Below are positions 13,972-21,344 of a stretch of DNA of 25,107 bases, one piece after another; positions within the stretch are counted from its first letter, which is position 1; the number at the start of each line of letters is the position of its first letter. Under the pieces are notes generated by a model. That model ran no database searches and was not told where the DNA came from. It saw only the letters and a program-made list of their open reading frames with translations. The DNA is from DASQWC01 sp035640475 (GTDB lineage Bacteria > Actinomycetota > JAICYB01), in NCBI GenBank assembly GCA_035640475.1, contig DASQWC010000133.1, positions 1 through 25,107 of the forward strand. Reading direction: 5' to 3'. The position numbers and the translations under genes were made by a program.

Positions 13972-15411
13972 GTGACCCAGGTGCTGGATCGCTGTCCCCA
14001 TTGCCATGAGCCCGTCGATGCTGCTCGCGGCTCGAAGTTCTGCGCGGCTTGCGGTACGTCGTTGGTCCCAGCTACAGCTCCGTCCGCAGCGTGCGAGGCG
14101 TGCGGTCAAGTCCTACCGGACGGAGCGAATTTCTGCGATGCATGCGGTCATGCCGTCGGCGCTGCTCCTACTGTCGCCGTAACGGCGCCGCTTGCTCCGC
14201 CCTTAGCGTCCGTTACAACGCAGGCGCCGACGCTTTGGGTTCCTCCTTCGGCGGACGTCGGTCCTCACAAGGAAGGGCTTGCAGCCATCGTGCGAACGGG
14301 TGAATGGCCGGCGCGGATAGCCGTCGTCTTTCTGCTGCTTCCCTTCTGGCTGACGAGTGAGATTCGTCAGGCGTCGTGGCCACGAGCCGGGAAGGTAGCG
14401 GCCATCGCGAGTCTTTGGCTCCTGACGGTGACGACCGCCGTCGCGTCAACCGCCACGCAGCCGGTCCCGCCACCTGAGCCGACTGAGGAAGGAGAGCCGG
14501 CGACACCTGTTGCATCAGATTCCGCACTCGCCGCTCGTCAATTCGATGCGGCGCCCAGCGGATGGCCGACGCCTTCGGCACGAGCTATCGAGGCGTACGT
14601 TGTCTCGGTTACGGACGGGGACACGATCGTCCTGTCCGGAATCGACGTCGGCAACATCCATGCTTCCGGTGGACGCTCGTCACGGCTCATCGGCGTCGAC
14701 ACACCCGAGATCTTCGGGGCGAGCGAGTGTTACGGCACCGAGTCATCCGCTTTCACGAAACGAGAGTTGTCCCGCTCGCGTGTGCTGGTCGAGTTCGACG
14801 TCGACCGGCTCGATCAATACGATCGCGCGCTCGTTTACGTGTGGCACCCGGACGGACGGCTGTTCAATGCGCGCTTGGCCTCCGAGGGTTACGCGCAACA
14901 GCTCACCGTCCCTCCGAACGTTCGATACGCGGACTTGTTCGGCAGGCTTGTCCGCGAGGCTCGCGAGGCGAGTCGTGGGTTGTGGGGTAGTGGCTGCGCA
15001 TCGCAGCAATCAGCGCAGGCGGCACCTTCGCTCGGTGCTTCGTCGGGTCCGACCGTAGACCGCGACTGTCCAGACTTCAGCAGCCAGGCAGATGCTCAGC
15101 GCTTCTACGAAGAGCAGGGGGGTCCGGCGCGAGATCCCCATCGGTTGGATGCCGACAACGACGGGATCGCGTGCGAGAGTAGTAGCGGCGCTGCTCCCGC
15201 ACCGCAGAACAATGCGCCGGAGCCAACTGAACAGTCATCGGGAGCCAACAACTGCCATCCCTCCTACCCGGACTTTTGTATTCCGCCTCCTCCGCCGGAC
15301 CTCGATTGCAAGGATGTGAGCGGCACGAACTTTACGGTCCGCCACGACGTTTCGAACGCCGACCCACACAGATTCGACGCGGATCGCGACGGCGTGGGCT
15401 GCGAAAGTTAA
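13972..15411 (+). CDS. Zinc-ribbon / two-helix membrane / staphylococcal nuclease / double Excalibur protein
   Basis: The 479-residue protein joins four modules. Two CxxC zinc ribbons (C8, C11, C24, C27; C41, C44, C55, C58) are followed by two hydrophobic helices (about 114-131 and 141-158) and a Pro/Glu linker. A staphylococcal nuclease domain (about 206-342) has the catalytic set R238, D243, E246 (RLIGVDTPEI) and R285 (YDRALVYV). Two Excalibur calcium-binding motifs follow (about 366-402 and 445-479), each ending DxDxDGxxCES. The topology suggests ribbons inside, nuclease and calcium sites outside. The GTG at 13972 has GGAGG about 11 bases upstream; the frame stays open further upstream but that part is antisense to the hydrolase gene. 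It probably degrades extracellular DNA or RNA. Confidence 0.85.
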   Translation: MTQVLDRCPHCHEPVDAARGSKFCAACGTSLVPATAPSAACEACGQVLPDGANFCDACGHAVGAAPTVAVTAPLAPPLASVTTQAPTLWVPPSADVGPHKEGLAAIVRTGEWPARIAVVFLLLPFWLTSEIRQASWPRAGKVAAIASLWLLTVTTAVASTATQPVPPPEPTEEGEPATPVASDSALAARQFDAAPSGWPTPSARAIEAYVVSVTDGDTIVLSGIDVGNIHASGGRSSRLIGVDTPEIFGASECYGTESSAFTKRELSRSRVLVEFDVDRLDQYDRALVYVWHPDGRLFNARLASEGYAQQLTVPPNVRYADLFGRLVREAREASRGLWGSGCASQQSAQAAPSLGASSGPTVDRDCPDFSSQADAQRFYEEQGGPARDPHRLDADNDGIACESSSGAAPAPQNNAPEPTEQSSGANNCHPSYPDFCIPPPPPDLDCKDVSGTNFTVRHDVSNADPHRFDADRDGVGCES

Positions 15412-15414
15412 ACG

Positions 15415-17301
15415 CTACTGCTGTAGCAGTGCCAAGACGTCGCTTCCGTAGCGCTTGAGCTTCGTCGGGCCGACGCCGGACACCTGGCCGAGCTCGTTGA
15501 TGTTGCGCGGCGTCTTCTCGCAGATCTCGAGCAGCGTCTTGTCCGGGAAGACGACGTAGGCGGGCACGTCCAGCTCGGCCGCGGTCTTCTTGCGCCACGC
15601 ACGCAGCCGCGCGAACAGATCGGGATCGGACGGCTCGGCGGCGCCGTTGCGCGGCGCTCGCTTCACGACCGAGCCCGGACGGATCTCGTCGAGGAAGCGG
15701 GACGGGCGGATGGATCGTCCGCCGCGCGAGCGCGTCCACGACAAGCGCAGGTGCGAGCGCGCGCGGGTGATGCCGACGTAGAGGAGGCGTCGCTCCTCGG
15801 CGACTTCGTCGTCGGTCCTCGACAGCGCGAAGGGCAGCTCGCGCTCCTCGAGGCGCGGCAGGAACACCGCACCCCACTCGAGTCCCTTCGCGCGGTGATA
15901 GGTGGACAGGACGACGCCGCGTCCGCTCTCGTCCTCGAATCGGTGCCTCAAGTCGTCCAAGAATGTGCCGAGCGCGCCGTCGAACTCCTCCGACAGACGG
16001 ACGAGGCGTGCCAGATCGGCGAGGCGCGTGACTTCTTCGACACCAGACGCTTCGTCCGGCACAGCAAAGGGATCCCAGCCGAGCTCTGTAGCGACGGCCG
16101 TCACCGCGTCGACCGCACGAACGTCGCCGGAAGCGCGCGCCAACTTTCGCAGAGCCGCACGAGGGCCGGGACGTCGCAAGAACGCGCCGTCGCGCACCTG
16201 GTACGGGATGCGCGCGGCGGCGAGCGCTTCCTCGTAGTCGTCCGAGCGCGCGTTGATGCGGTAGAGGATCGCCATCTCCTCGAAGGGAGCGCCGGCGCGC
16301 GCGAGCCGGTCGATCTCGGCGACGATCGCCTCGGTCTCCTCCTCGCCGGAGGCGTGCTCGACGAGCGCGACGTCGGGTCCGTCCGGACGCGTTGCGACGA
16401 GCTTCTTCTCGCGTCCGCGCAGGCCGCCGGTCAGCTTGTTCGCTACGGCGAGTACTTGCGGCGTCGAGCGGTAGTTATGCGTGAGCGTGACGACCTTCGC
16501 GTTGGCGTAGCGCGTCGAGAAGTCGAGGAGCCAGCGCGGTGTCGCGCCGGTAAATCCGTAGATCGACTGGTAGTCGTCGCCGACGACGCAGATGTCGTCG
16601 CGTCCGCCGAGCCAGCACTCGAGGAGCGTCTGCTGGAGGAGGTTGACGTCCTGGTACTCGTCGACGCTGAAGGCCGCGTAGCGCGCGCGGATGCGTTCGG
16701 CGGCGGTCGGGTTGCCTTGCATGAGGCGAATGGCTTCTTCGAGCAGGTCCTCGAAGTCGAGTTTGTCCGCGCGGCGTTTGCGCTCCTCGTACTCGCGGTA
16801 CACGCGGACCATCAGGTCGGGAGGCAGCGAAGGCACGTGGGAGCCGAGGTCGTCGAGGTAGGTGTCGGTTGTGACGCGCCGGTTCTTGGCGCGCTCGATT
16901 TCGGCGGCGATGTCCTTGGTGGCGCGGAAGCGGTAAGGACGAGGCAGCCGGCGTACAAGGGGGCCGAGGATTGAGGCCTTGGACGGCAAGAGCTGCGGCG
17001 ACTCGGTGAAGTGCGCGACCTGGGCGAGGGCTTCGGCGTGAAAGGTACGCGCGCGAACGTCGCCGTTGATGCCGAGCTTCCACAGGCGTTCGCGCAGCTG
17101 GTTGGCTGCGCGATCGGTGAAGGTGAGGGCGAGTACCTGCGAGGCGTCGAAAGCACCGCTGGAGACCTGGACGGCAATCCGCCGCGTGATCGTCGTGGTC
17201 TTCCCGGAGCCGGCCCCCGCGAGGATGCAGACGGGACCCCGGACGGCCTGCGCCGCCGCCCGTTGCTCGTCGTTCAGCCCGTCAAGTGGGTCGGAGTGCA
17301 T
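15415..17301 (-). CDS. uvrD2: ATP-dependent DNA helicase UvrD2 (superfamily 1) with HRDC domain
   Basis: The 628-residue protein shows the SF1A helicase motifs in order: Q-motif LNDEQRAA, Walker A AGAGSGKT (28-35), motif Ia LALTFTDRAANQLRERL, DEYQD (214-218), motif III VVGDDYQSIYGFTGA, motif IV THNYRST, motif V STYHRAKGLEW and motif VI RLLYVGITRAR. It ends in an HRDC domain (about 560-628). This is the layout of actinobacterial UvrD2, a 3'-to-5' helicase of DNA repair and replication. The linker before HRDC lacks the four-cysteine cluster reported for mycobacterial UvrD2. It is divergent from the glutamate dehydrogenase gene, with 42 bases between the starts. Confidence 0.92.
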   Translation of the reverse strand: MHSDPLDGLNDEQRAAAQAVRGPVCILAGAGSGKTTTITRRIAVQVSSGAFDASQVLALTFTDRAANQLRERLWKLGINGDVRARTFHAEALAQVAHFTESPQLLPSKASILGPLVRRLPRPYRFRATKDIAAEIERAKNRRVTTDTYLDDLGSHVPSLPPDLMVRVYREYEERKRRADKLDFEDLLEEAIRLMQGNPTAAERIRARYAAFSVDEYQDVNLLQQTLLECWLGGRDDICVVGDDYQSIYGFTGATPRWLLDFSTRYANAKVVTLTHNYRSTPQVLAVANKLTGGLRGREKKLVATRPDGPDVALVEHASGEEETEAIVAEIDRLARAGAPFEEMAILYRINARSDDYEEALAAARIPYQVRDGAFLRRPGPRAALRKLARASGDVRAVDAVTAVATELGWDPFAVPDEASGVEEVTRLADLARLVRLSEEFDGALGTFLDDLRHRFEDESGRGVVLSTYHRAKGLEWGAVFLPRLEERELPFALSRTDDEVAEERRLLYVGITRARSHLRLSWTRSRGGRSIRPSRFLDEIRPGSVVKRAPRNGAAEPSDPDLFARLRAWRKKTAAELDVPAYVVFPDKTLLEICEKTPRNINELGQVSGVGPTKLKRYGSDVLALLQQ

Positions 17302-17331
17302 CGAGTCAGGATCGGTGCTGCTACCGACGTC

Positions 17332-17337
17332 TAGGCT
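17332..17337 (+). promoter_or_regulatory. -10 box (TAGGCT) for a leaderless glutamate dehydrogenase mRNA
   Basis: TAGGCT lies exactly six bases before the ATG at 17344, so transcription would start at or next to the start codon. The same spacing recurs at 21333 and 23804. No clear -35 box or Shine-Dalgarno sequence is seen. Confidence 0.55.
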
Positions 17338-17343
17338 GGGGTG

Positions 17344-18627
17344 ATGGCCCAGGCGAAGCGGGCGCCGTCCCGCCGGACCAGGTCGCTTTCACGAGGAAGC
17401 TTGTGGGAGCAGTCGCTCGCTCAGCTCGACGCCGTCGCCGAGGCCACCGAGCTCGATCCGGCCCTCTACCGGATCCTGCGGCGCCCGCACCGCGTGATCG
17501 AGGTGTCGTTCCCGGTGCGCATGGACTCGGGTGAGATCAACATCTTCACCGGCTACCGCGTACAGCACAATGTTGCGCGCGGGCCGTCGAAGGGCGGCCT
17601 GCGTTACCACCCCAACGTCACCGTGGACGACCTGCGCGCGCTCGCGATGGAGATGACGTGGAAGTGCGCGGTGACCGATCTGCCCTTCGGCGGTGCGAAG
17701 GGCGGCGTGCGCTGCGATCCGAGCGAGCTGTCGGTGCGCGAGCTCGAGCGGCTGACGCGCGAGTTCGCGTTCGCGCTGGCGGATGTGATCGGGCCGGACG
17801 TCGACATCCCAGCGCCGGACGTCGGCACCGACGACCGAGTGATGGCATGGTTCGCGGACGCGCACTCGGTGCGGTCGGGTCACACGGCGCTCGGCGCGGT
17901 CACGGGCAAGCCTGAAGCGCTCGGCGGCTCGCAGGGTCGCGCGTCGGCGACCGCTGCCGGCTTGGTGATCGTGCTGAAAGACGTGCTGCGACGGCTCGAA
18001 CGCGAGCCGAAAGGGATGACGGCGGCCGTGCACGGGTTCGGGAACGTCGGCGGGAACTTGGTGCCGCTGCTTTCCGCTCTCGGCATGCGCGTGGTGGCTG
18101 TGTGCGACGTGAACGGCGGCGTGTACCGGGAGAAGGGCATCAACCCTGAGGAACTGGCGGAGTACGCGTCACGTGAGGGCCGAGTCGGCGGGTGTCCAAA
18201 GACGACCGAGATCGAATCGTCGGACGTCTTAGAGGTGCCGTGCGACGTGCTGATCCCGGCGTCGCTGGAACGTGTTGTGGACGAGGATGTCGCGGGACGG
18301 CTGCAAGCGTCACTGGTCGTCGAAGCGGCGAACGGGCCGGTGACGCGCGAGGCGGACAAGGTGCTGGCGGAGCGACAGATCCGAGTTGTGCCCGACGTGC
18401 TGGCGAACGCCGGCGGAGTCGTCGTTTCGCACTTGGAGTGGGTGCAGTACCGCGAGGGCTACGCGTGGACCGAGGACGAGGTCAATCAGCGTCTGGAGCG
18501 AGTGATGCTTCGGGGACTCGACGAGGTATGGGGAGTCTCCGAGGGTTGGGATCTGCGCATCGAGGCGCTGTCGCTCGCTATCGAGCGCGTGGCGAAGGCT
18601 CTACGCGCCCGCGGTCGTTATCCCTAG
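17344..18627 (+). CDS. gdhA: Glu/Leu/Phe/Val family dehydrogenase, most likely glutamate dehydrogenase
   Basis: The 427-residue enzyme matches the hexameric glutamate dehydrogenase length and motifs: substrate-side RGPSKGGLRYHP, K107 (MTWKCAV), catalytic K119 in PFGGAKGGVR, and the PAPDVGTDDRVMAWFADAHS segment. The Rossmann motif is VHGFGNVGGN, and the distal VVEAANGPVTREAD and VPDVLANAGGVVVSHLEWVQ follow. It interconverts glutamate and 2-oxoglutarate plus ammonium in the cytoplasm. The nucleotide preference is not certain; the acidic residue at the end of strand two (VAVCDVNG) suggests NAD. The ATG at 17344 is preferred over the GTG just before it because of the leaderless -10 spacing. It is divergent from uvrD2. 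Confidence 0.92.
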   Translation: MAQAKRAPSRRTRSLSRGSLWEQSLAQLDAVAEATELDPALYRILRRPHRVIEVSFPVRMDSGEINIFTGYRVQHNVARGPSKGGLRYHPNVTVDDLRALAMEMTWKCAVTDLPFGGAKGGVRCDPSELSVRELERLTREFAFALADVIGPDVDIPAPDVGTDDRVMAWFADAHSVRSGHTALGAVTGKPEALGGSQGRASATAAGLVIVLKDVLRRLEREPKGMTAAVHGFGNVGGNLVPLLSALGMRVVAVCDVNGGVYREKGINPEELAEYASREGRVGGCPKTTEIESSDVLEVPCDVLIPASLERVVDEDVAGRLQASLVVEAANGPVTREADKVLAERQIRVVPDVLANAGGVVVSHLEWVQYREGYAWTEDEVNQRLERVMLRGLDEVWGVSEGWDLRIEALSLAIERVAKALRARGRYP

Positions 18628-18655
18628 AGTCGTTGTCGTCATGTCGGCCTGAGCG

Positions 18656-18940
18656 CTACTCGACGACGTCGAGGAATGTGAGCTCGGGACGGCCCGAGAG
18701 CACAGCGGCGAAGCCTGGACCTGCGGCCTTCATGTGATCGGTCTGACCGTGCGCCGCGAGTGCGGCATCGTCTTCGTAGAGTTCGAGGAAGTAGTACTGG
18801 TCGTCTGCGGTCTTGGCCAGCGTGTAGAGCTTGTTTCCCGGCTCGTTGGCCCGGACCTGTGCCGCGAGCTCAAGGGCGACCTTCTCGAACTCGGCACCCT
18901 TGCCGTCCTGCACGAACAACTTGGCGATGATCGCCTTCAT
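18656..18940 (-). CDS. Antibiotic biosynthesis monooxygenase (ABM) domain protein
   Basis: The 94-residue protein is a single ferredoxin-like ABM domain: an MKAIIAKLFVQDGKGAEFEKV strand-helix, NEPGNKLYTLAK, YYFLELYEDDAALAAHGQTDHMK with the conserved His pair, and a final LTFLDVVE strand. Such small dimers include quinol monooxygenases (YgiN-like) and many proteins of unknown substrate; the name does not imply antibiotic production. The ATG has a strong GGGAGGGAAGGG ribosome site directly upstream. It lies 63 bases downstream of arsI on the same strand and may be co-transcribed with it. It is convergent with the glutamate dehydrogenase gene. Confidence 0.88.
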   Translation of the reverse strand: MKAIIAKLFVQDGKGAEFEKVALELAAQVRANEPGNKLYTLAKTADDQYYFLELYEDDAALAAHGQTDHMKAAGPGFAAVLSGRPELTFLDVVE

Positions 18941-19003
18941 CCCTTCCCTCCCATGCTCGATCGATCGCCAGTCTGCCGTACTAGCCCCGTTCGGGGATGC
19001 TCC

Positions 19004-19450
19004 CTAGCAGCAGCCGCTGGCTCCTGCTCCGGCGGTCGAGCAGCACGCCGCATCCTGCGAAGCCGAATCCGGCTTCGAGAACGTGTTCGCGTCGGCGAGG
19101 ACCGTGTAGAACTCCCAGGATGCGCCGTCCGGGTCCGAGACCCACACCTTGTCCTGCAATGCGTAGCAACACTCGACACCGTCCTCGCGTGACGTTTCGA
19201 GATCGGCCTGGGAGAACCGGCGCTGTGCATCGACGACGTCGTCGGTGGAGGAGACCTCGACGCCGAGGTGGTTGAGCCGCGTCTCGGCTCCCTTGTTCTC
19301 GATGAGCACGAGCTTCAGCGGCGGCTCGGCGATGGCGAAGTTCGCGTAGCCGTCCCGGCGCTTGGCCGGTGAGGCGCCGAACATCTTCGAGTAGAACGCG
19401 ACCGCCTCGTCGATGTCCGAGACGTTCAATGCCAGCTGCACACGGCTCAT
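19004..19450 (-). CDS. arsI: ArsI/CadI-type dioxygenase (vicinal oxygen chelate family)
   Basis: The 148-residue protein has the ArsI/CadI signature: FYSKMFGASPAKRRDGYANFAI, PPLKLVLIE, LNHLGVEV and the vicinal cysteine pair C94-C95 in ECCYALQDKVWV, then SWEFYTVL. Likely Fe(II) ligands are Q5, H61 and E113. ArsI enzymes break the carbon-arsenic bond of trivalent organoarsenicals, with the CC pair binding As(III); CadI homologues were named for cadmium induction. A Cys-rich tail (CC at 136-137 and 147-148) adds two more thiol pairs. The ATG at 19450 follows AGGAGG by five bases. It is divergent from arsR across two operators, so induction by arsenite or a related metal is expected. Confidence 0.9.
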   Translation of the reverse strand: MSRVQLALNVSDIDEAVAFYSKMFGASPAKRRDGYANFAIAEPPLKLVLIENKGAETRLNHLGVEVSSTDDVVDAQRRFSQADLETSREDGVECCYALQDKVWVSDPDGASWEFYTVLADANTFSKPDSASQDAACCSTAGAGASGCC

Positions 19451-19464
19451 GCGACCTCCTCGCA

Positions 19465-19482
19465 TATCGATGGACGTCGATA
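19465..19482. promoter_or_regulatory. ArsR-type operator 1 (TATCGA-N6-TCGATA)
   Basis: This is a perfect 6+6+6 inverted repeat in the gap between arsI and arsR, immediately upstream of the arsI ribosome site. It shares arm sequence and spacing with the second site 30 bases to the right, so two ArsR dimers could bind on the same face of the helix. Confidence 0.65.
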
Positions 19483-19493
19483 CCTTGCCATGG

Positions 19494-19513
19494 ATATCGA
19501 TATCTGTCAATAT
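19494..19513. promoter_or_regulatory. ArsR-type operator 2 (ATATCGA-N6-TCAATAT)
   Basis: This is a 7+6+7 inverted repeat with one mismatch; it also contains the perfect palindrome GATATCGATATC (19493-19504). On the minus strand it overlaps a consensus TTGACA (plus 19505-19510), a candidate arsI -35 box. On the plus strand it abuts the start of arsR. ArsR binding here should silence both genes until metalloid binds. Confidence 0.65.
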
Positions 19514-19520
19514 GGTTCCC

Positions 19521-19862
19521 ATGATCAAGTCGGATCAGGCATGCTGCTCGGTTCTCGCCGAGCCGCTCGGCAGCGCTGATGCCGACGACCTCTCGGCGGC
19601 CTTCAAGGCGCTGTCCGACCCCGCGCGCCTGCGCCTTCTCAGCCTGATCGCGTCGCAGCCGACGGGCGAGGTGTGCGCGTGCGAGCTCGTCGCGCCGATC
19701 GGCAAGAGCCAGCCGACGGTGAGCCACCACCTGAAGGTGCTGTACGAAGCCGGCCTGGTGACGAAAGAGAAGCGGGGCTCGTGGATCTGGTACCGCGCGG
19801 TCCCCGAACGGCTCGAGCAGCTCCGCGGCGCACTCGAGCCGGTGCCGGCACTCAGGAGGTAG
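19521..19862 (+). CDS. arsR: ArsR family metalloregulator
   Basis: The 113-residue winged-helix repressor has the DNA-binding segment SQPTVSHHLKVLYEAGLVTKEKRG. It carries two cysteine sites: an N-terminal CC pair (C8, C9) and CAC (C52, C54) at the start of the DNA-binding helix region. This resembles the arrangement in Corynebacterium ArsR, where an N-terminal pair plus a helix cysteine bind As(III). The ATG at 19521 is used; an ATG at 19512 adds three residues, but it falls on the operator and the likely -10 region. It is divergent from arsI, and its 3' end overlaps the convergent phospholipase-like gene by 11 bases. Confidence 0.92.
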   Translation: MIKSDQACCSVLAEPLGSADADDLSAAFKALSDPARLRLLSLIASQPTGEVCACELVAPIGKSQPTVSHHLKVLYEAGLVTKEKRGSWIWYRAVPERLEQLRGALEPVPALRR

Positions 19863-21300
19863 GAAGCCAGGCTCCCGCGACGCGCCGGTACGCGAGCCAG
19901 ACTTCGGCGCCGGAGGGTTTGGCCCCCTTGAGGAGCTCGTTCGTGTAGCCGGTGCGCGGAACGGCAAACGCGCTCGCCGCCCCACGGCATGCGCCACGGC
20001 CGGCCTGCCACGGCCCGGCCCCCGCCGTCACCGTCCACGATTGCCCGTCGAAGCACGCGAAGCGACGGTGCTTGCCGCAGCCGTCTGAACGGAAGCGTCC
20101 ATCCTTGCCTTGGTACGCGCACGTTCCCGAGCGCGGCTCGTTGGGGGCCCAGCTCCACACGAGCTGCGCGAGGCGCTCGTCGAATGGGACGAGGTTGTCG
20201 AGGCCGATCATGTTCACGCCGCAGCGCACCATGTTGCGCGCGTCGGCCGGCGTGACGTCGCCGCCTCCGCCGGCGCCGTTGGAGAGCCCGGTCTCGTCTC
20301 CCCAGTGGCGGATCCAGTTCTTCGCGTAGTTCTCTTCCTTGCGTCGTTGGGTGCACGGGAAGGCGGGGTAGTCGTTTCCGTGATCCAGCCCGCTCTCGCG
20401 CCACTGCGCGGCATTCTTCGGGACTTCCTCCGGCGTGCCGCGGACGTGCACCCACTCGCCCCACGCGCCCGGTCCGCAGTTGCCCGTGATGATCACGCGC
20501 GCTCCCGTGTCGCGGATCCGGCGGCGGGACGTGGAATACGGCAGCGGTGCGCACCGTTTCGAGGGCTTGTACACCTGGGAGCCGAGCACCTTTTGGATGG
20601 ACTTTGTCGCCAACGCATGTGCTGCCGGGTTGTTCTCCAGCTGGTTCTCGAGATACAGCAGGACGACCTGGTCGCGATTGCGCGCGAGCCAATCCTTGAT
20701 CTCGCGCAAACGCTCGTCGAGCGACGGATCGTTCACGCTGCATCCGACGTGCACGGTCGTGATCGGCGTCGGGACCTGCGTGCCGTGGCACACGACGACG
20801 GCTTTGCCCTGCGTCTCGGGAGTGCCGGCGGCGGCGCTGTGGGCCCAGTGCAGGTCGATCTCGATGGCGCGAATGCCCATCCGGAGCTGGTCGGTGATCG
20901 AGTAGATCTGGTTGCGGTCGGTGCCGTAGAAGGTCGGCGGGTACACGTCGGCGTTGTACGAGTTGTGGGTGTGCGTCCACAGCTCTTCCTGCAACGGGAC
21001 GTCGTCGTCGAGTGTTCGCTGCATTCCGAGCGCGCGCGCGAGCCACGATCGCTCGTGCGCGGTCACGCGCTCGGGCGAGATGGTCGTCCCGTCGACGGAC
21101 GCGCAGCCGGGATCGTTGCTCGCCGCGTCGCGGCAGATCACGCCGAGCGTGTGGAAGAAGTGCTCGAGGCCGCGGCACTGGCGCGCGTCGCCGCCGGCGT
21201 CGTGGCACGCGTCGGCGAGATCGGTCAGGTCCTGGGCTCGTGCGGGAGCAACAAGCGCTGAGACGGCGAGAAAGGCGAGCAGCACCGTACGTGCGCGCAT
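19852..21300 (-). CDS. Secreted PI-PLC-like phosphodiesterase with C-terminal lectin-like domain
   Basis: A signal peptide (about residues 1-22, ending ARAQ) precedes a Cys-rich stretch (31-66). A PLC-like TIM-barrel domain (about 100-375) follows. Its first catalytic His lies in WTHTHNSYN (H110/H112), acidic metal or catalytic residues in AIEIDLHW (E148, D150), a second His in VVVCHG (H172), and a strand QVVLLYLENQ. This matches phosphatidylinositol-specific phospholipase C X-type folds. The C-terminal part (about 383-425) has a WSWAPNEP...C...DGCGKHRRFACFDG pattern like C-type lectin folds, with many cysteines. It should be exported and disulfide-bonded. The substrate may be a phospholipid, glycolipid or another phosphodiester. 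Confidence 0.75.
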   Translation of the reverse strand: MRARTVLLAFLAVSALVAPARAQDLTDLADACHDAGGDARQCRGLEHFFHTLGVICRDAASNDPGCASVDGTTISPERVTAHERSWLARALGMQRTLDDDVPLQEELWTHTHNSYNADVYPPTFYGTDRNQIYSITDQLRMGIRAIEIDLHWAHSAAAGTPETQGKAVVVCHGTQVPTPITTVHVGCSVNDPSLDERLREIKDWLARNRDQVVLLYLENQLENNPAAHALATKSIQKVLGSQVYKPSKRCAPLPYSTSRRRIRDTGARVIITGNCGPGAWGEWVHVRGTPEEVPKNAAQWRESGLDHGNDYPAFPCTQRRKEENYAKNWIRHWGDETGLSNGAGGGGDVTPADARNMVRCGVNMIGLDNLVPFDERLAQLVWSWAPNEPRSGTCAYQGKDGRFRSDGCGKHRRFACFDGQSWTVTAGAGPWQAGRGACRGAASAFAVPRTGYTNELLKGAKPSGAEVWLAYRRVAGAWLPTS

Positions 21301-21332
21301 TCGTGTGATCAGGCTAATCCGAGTCGCGCCTT

Positions 21333-21338
21333 TAGACT
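21333..21338 (+). promoter_or_regulatory. -10 box (TAGACT) for a leaderless methyltransferase mRNA
   Basis: TAGACT is exactly six bases before the ATG at 21345, the same geometry as at 17332 and 23804. There is no Shine-Dalgarno sequence between the box and the ATG. The 44-base gap to the divergent phospholipase-like gene also carries TAGCCT on the other strand, ten bases before that gene's ATG. Confidence 0.55.
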
Positions 21339-21344
21339 GCGCCG

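Noticed and set aside
18985..18996. CCCCGTTCGGGG hairpin just downstream of arsI as a terminator
   Set aside because: The stem is only four to five base pairs with no T-run on either strand; too weak to call.
19535..21208. A 557-codon minus-strand frame overlapping the PI-PLC-like gene and arsR
   Set aside because: Arg-rich composition without domains; the overlapping frame has a signal peptide and catalytic motifs.
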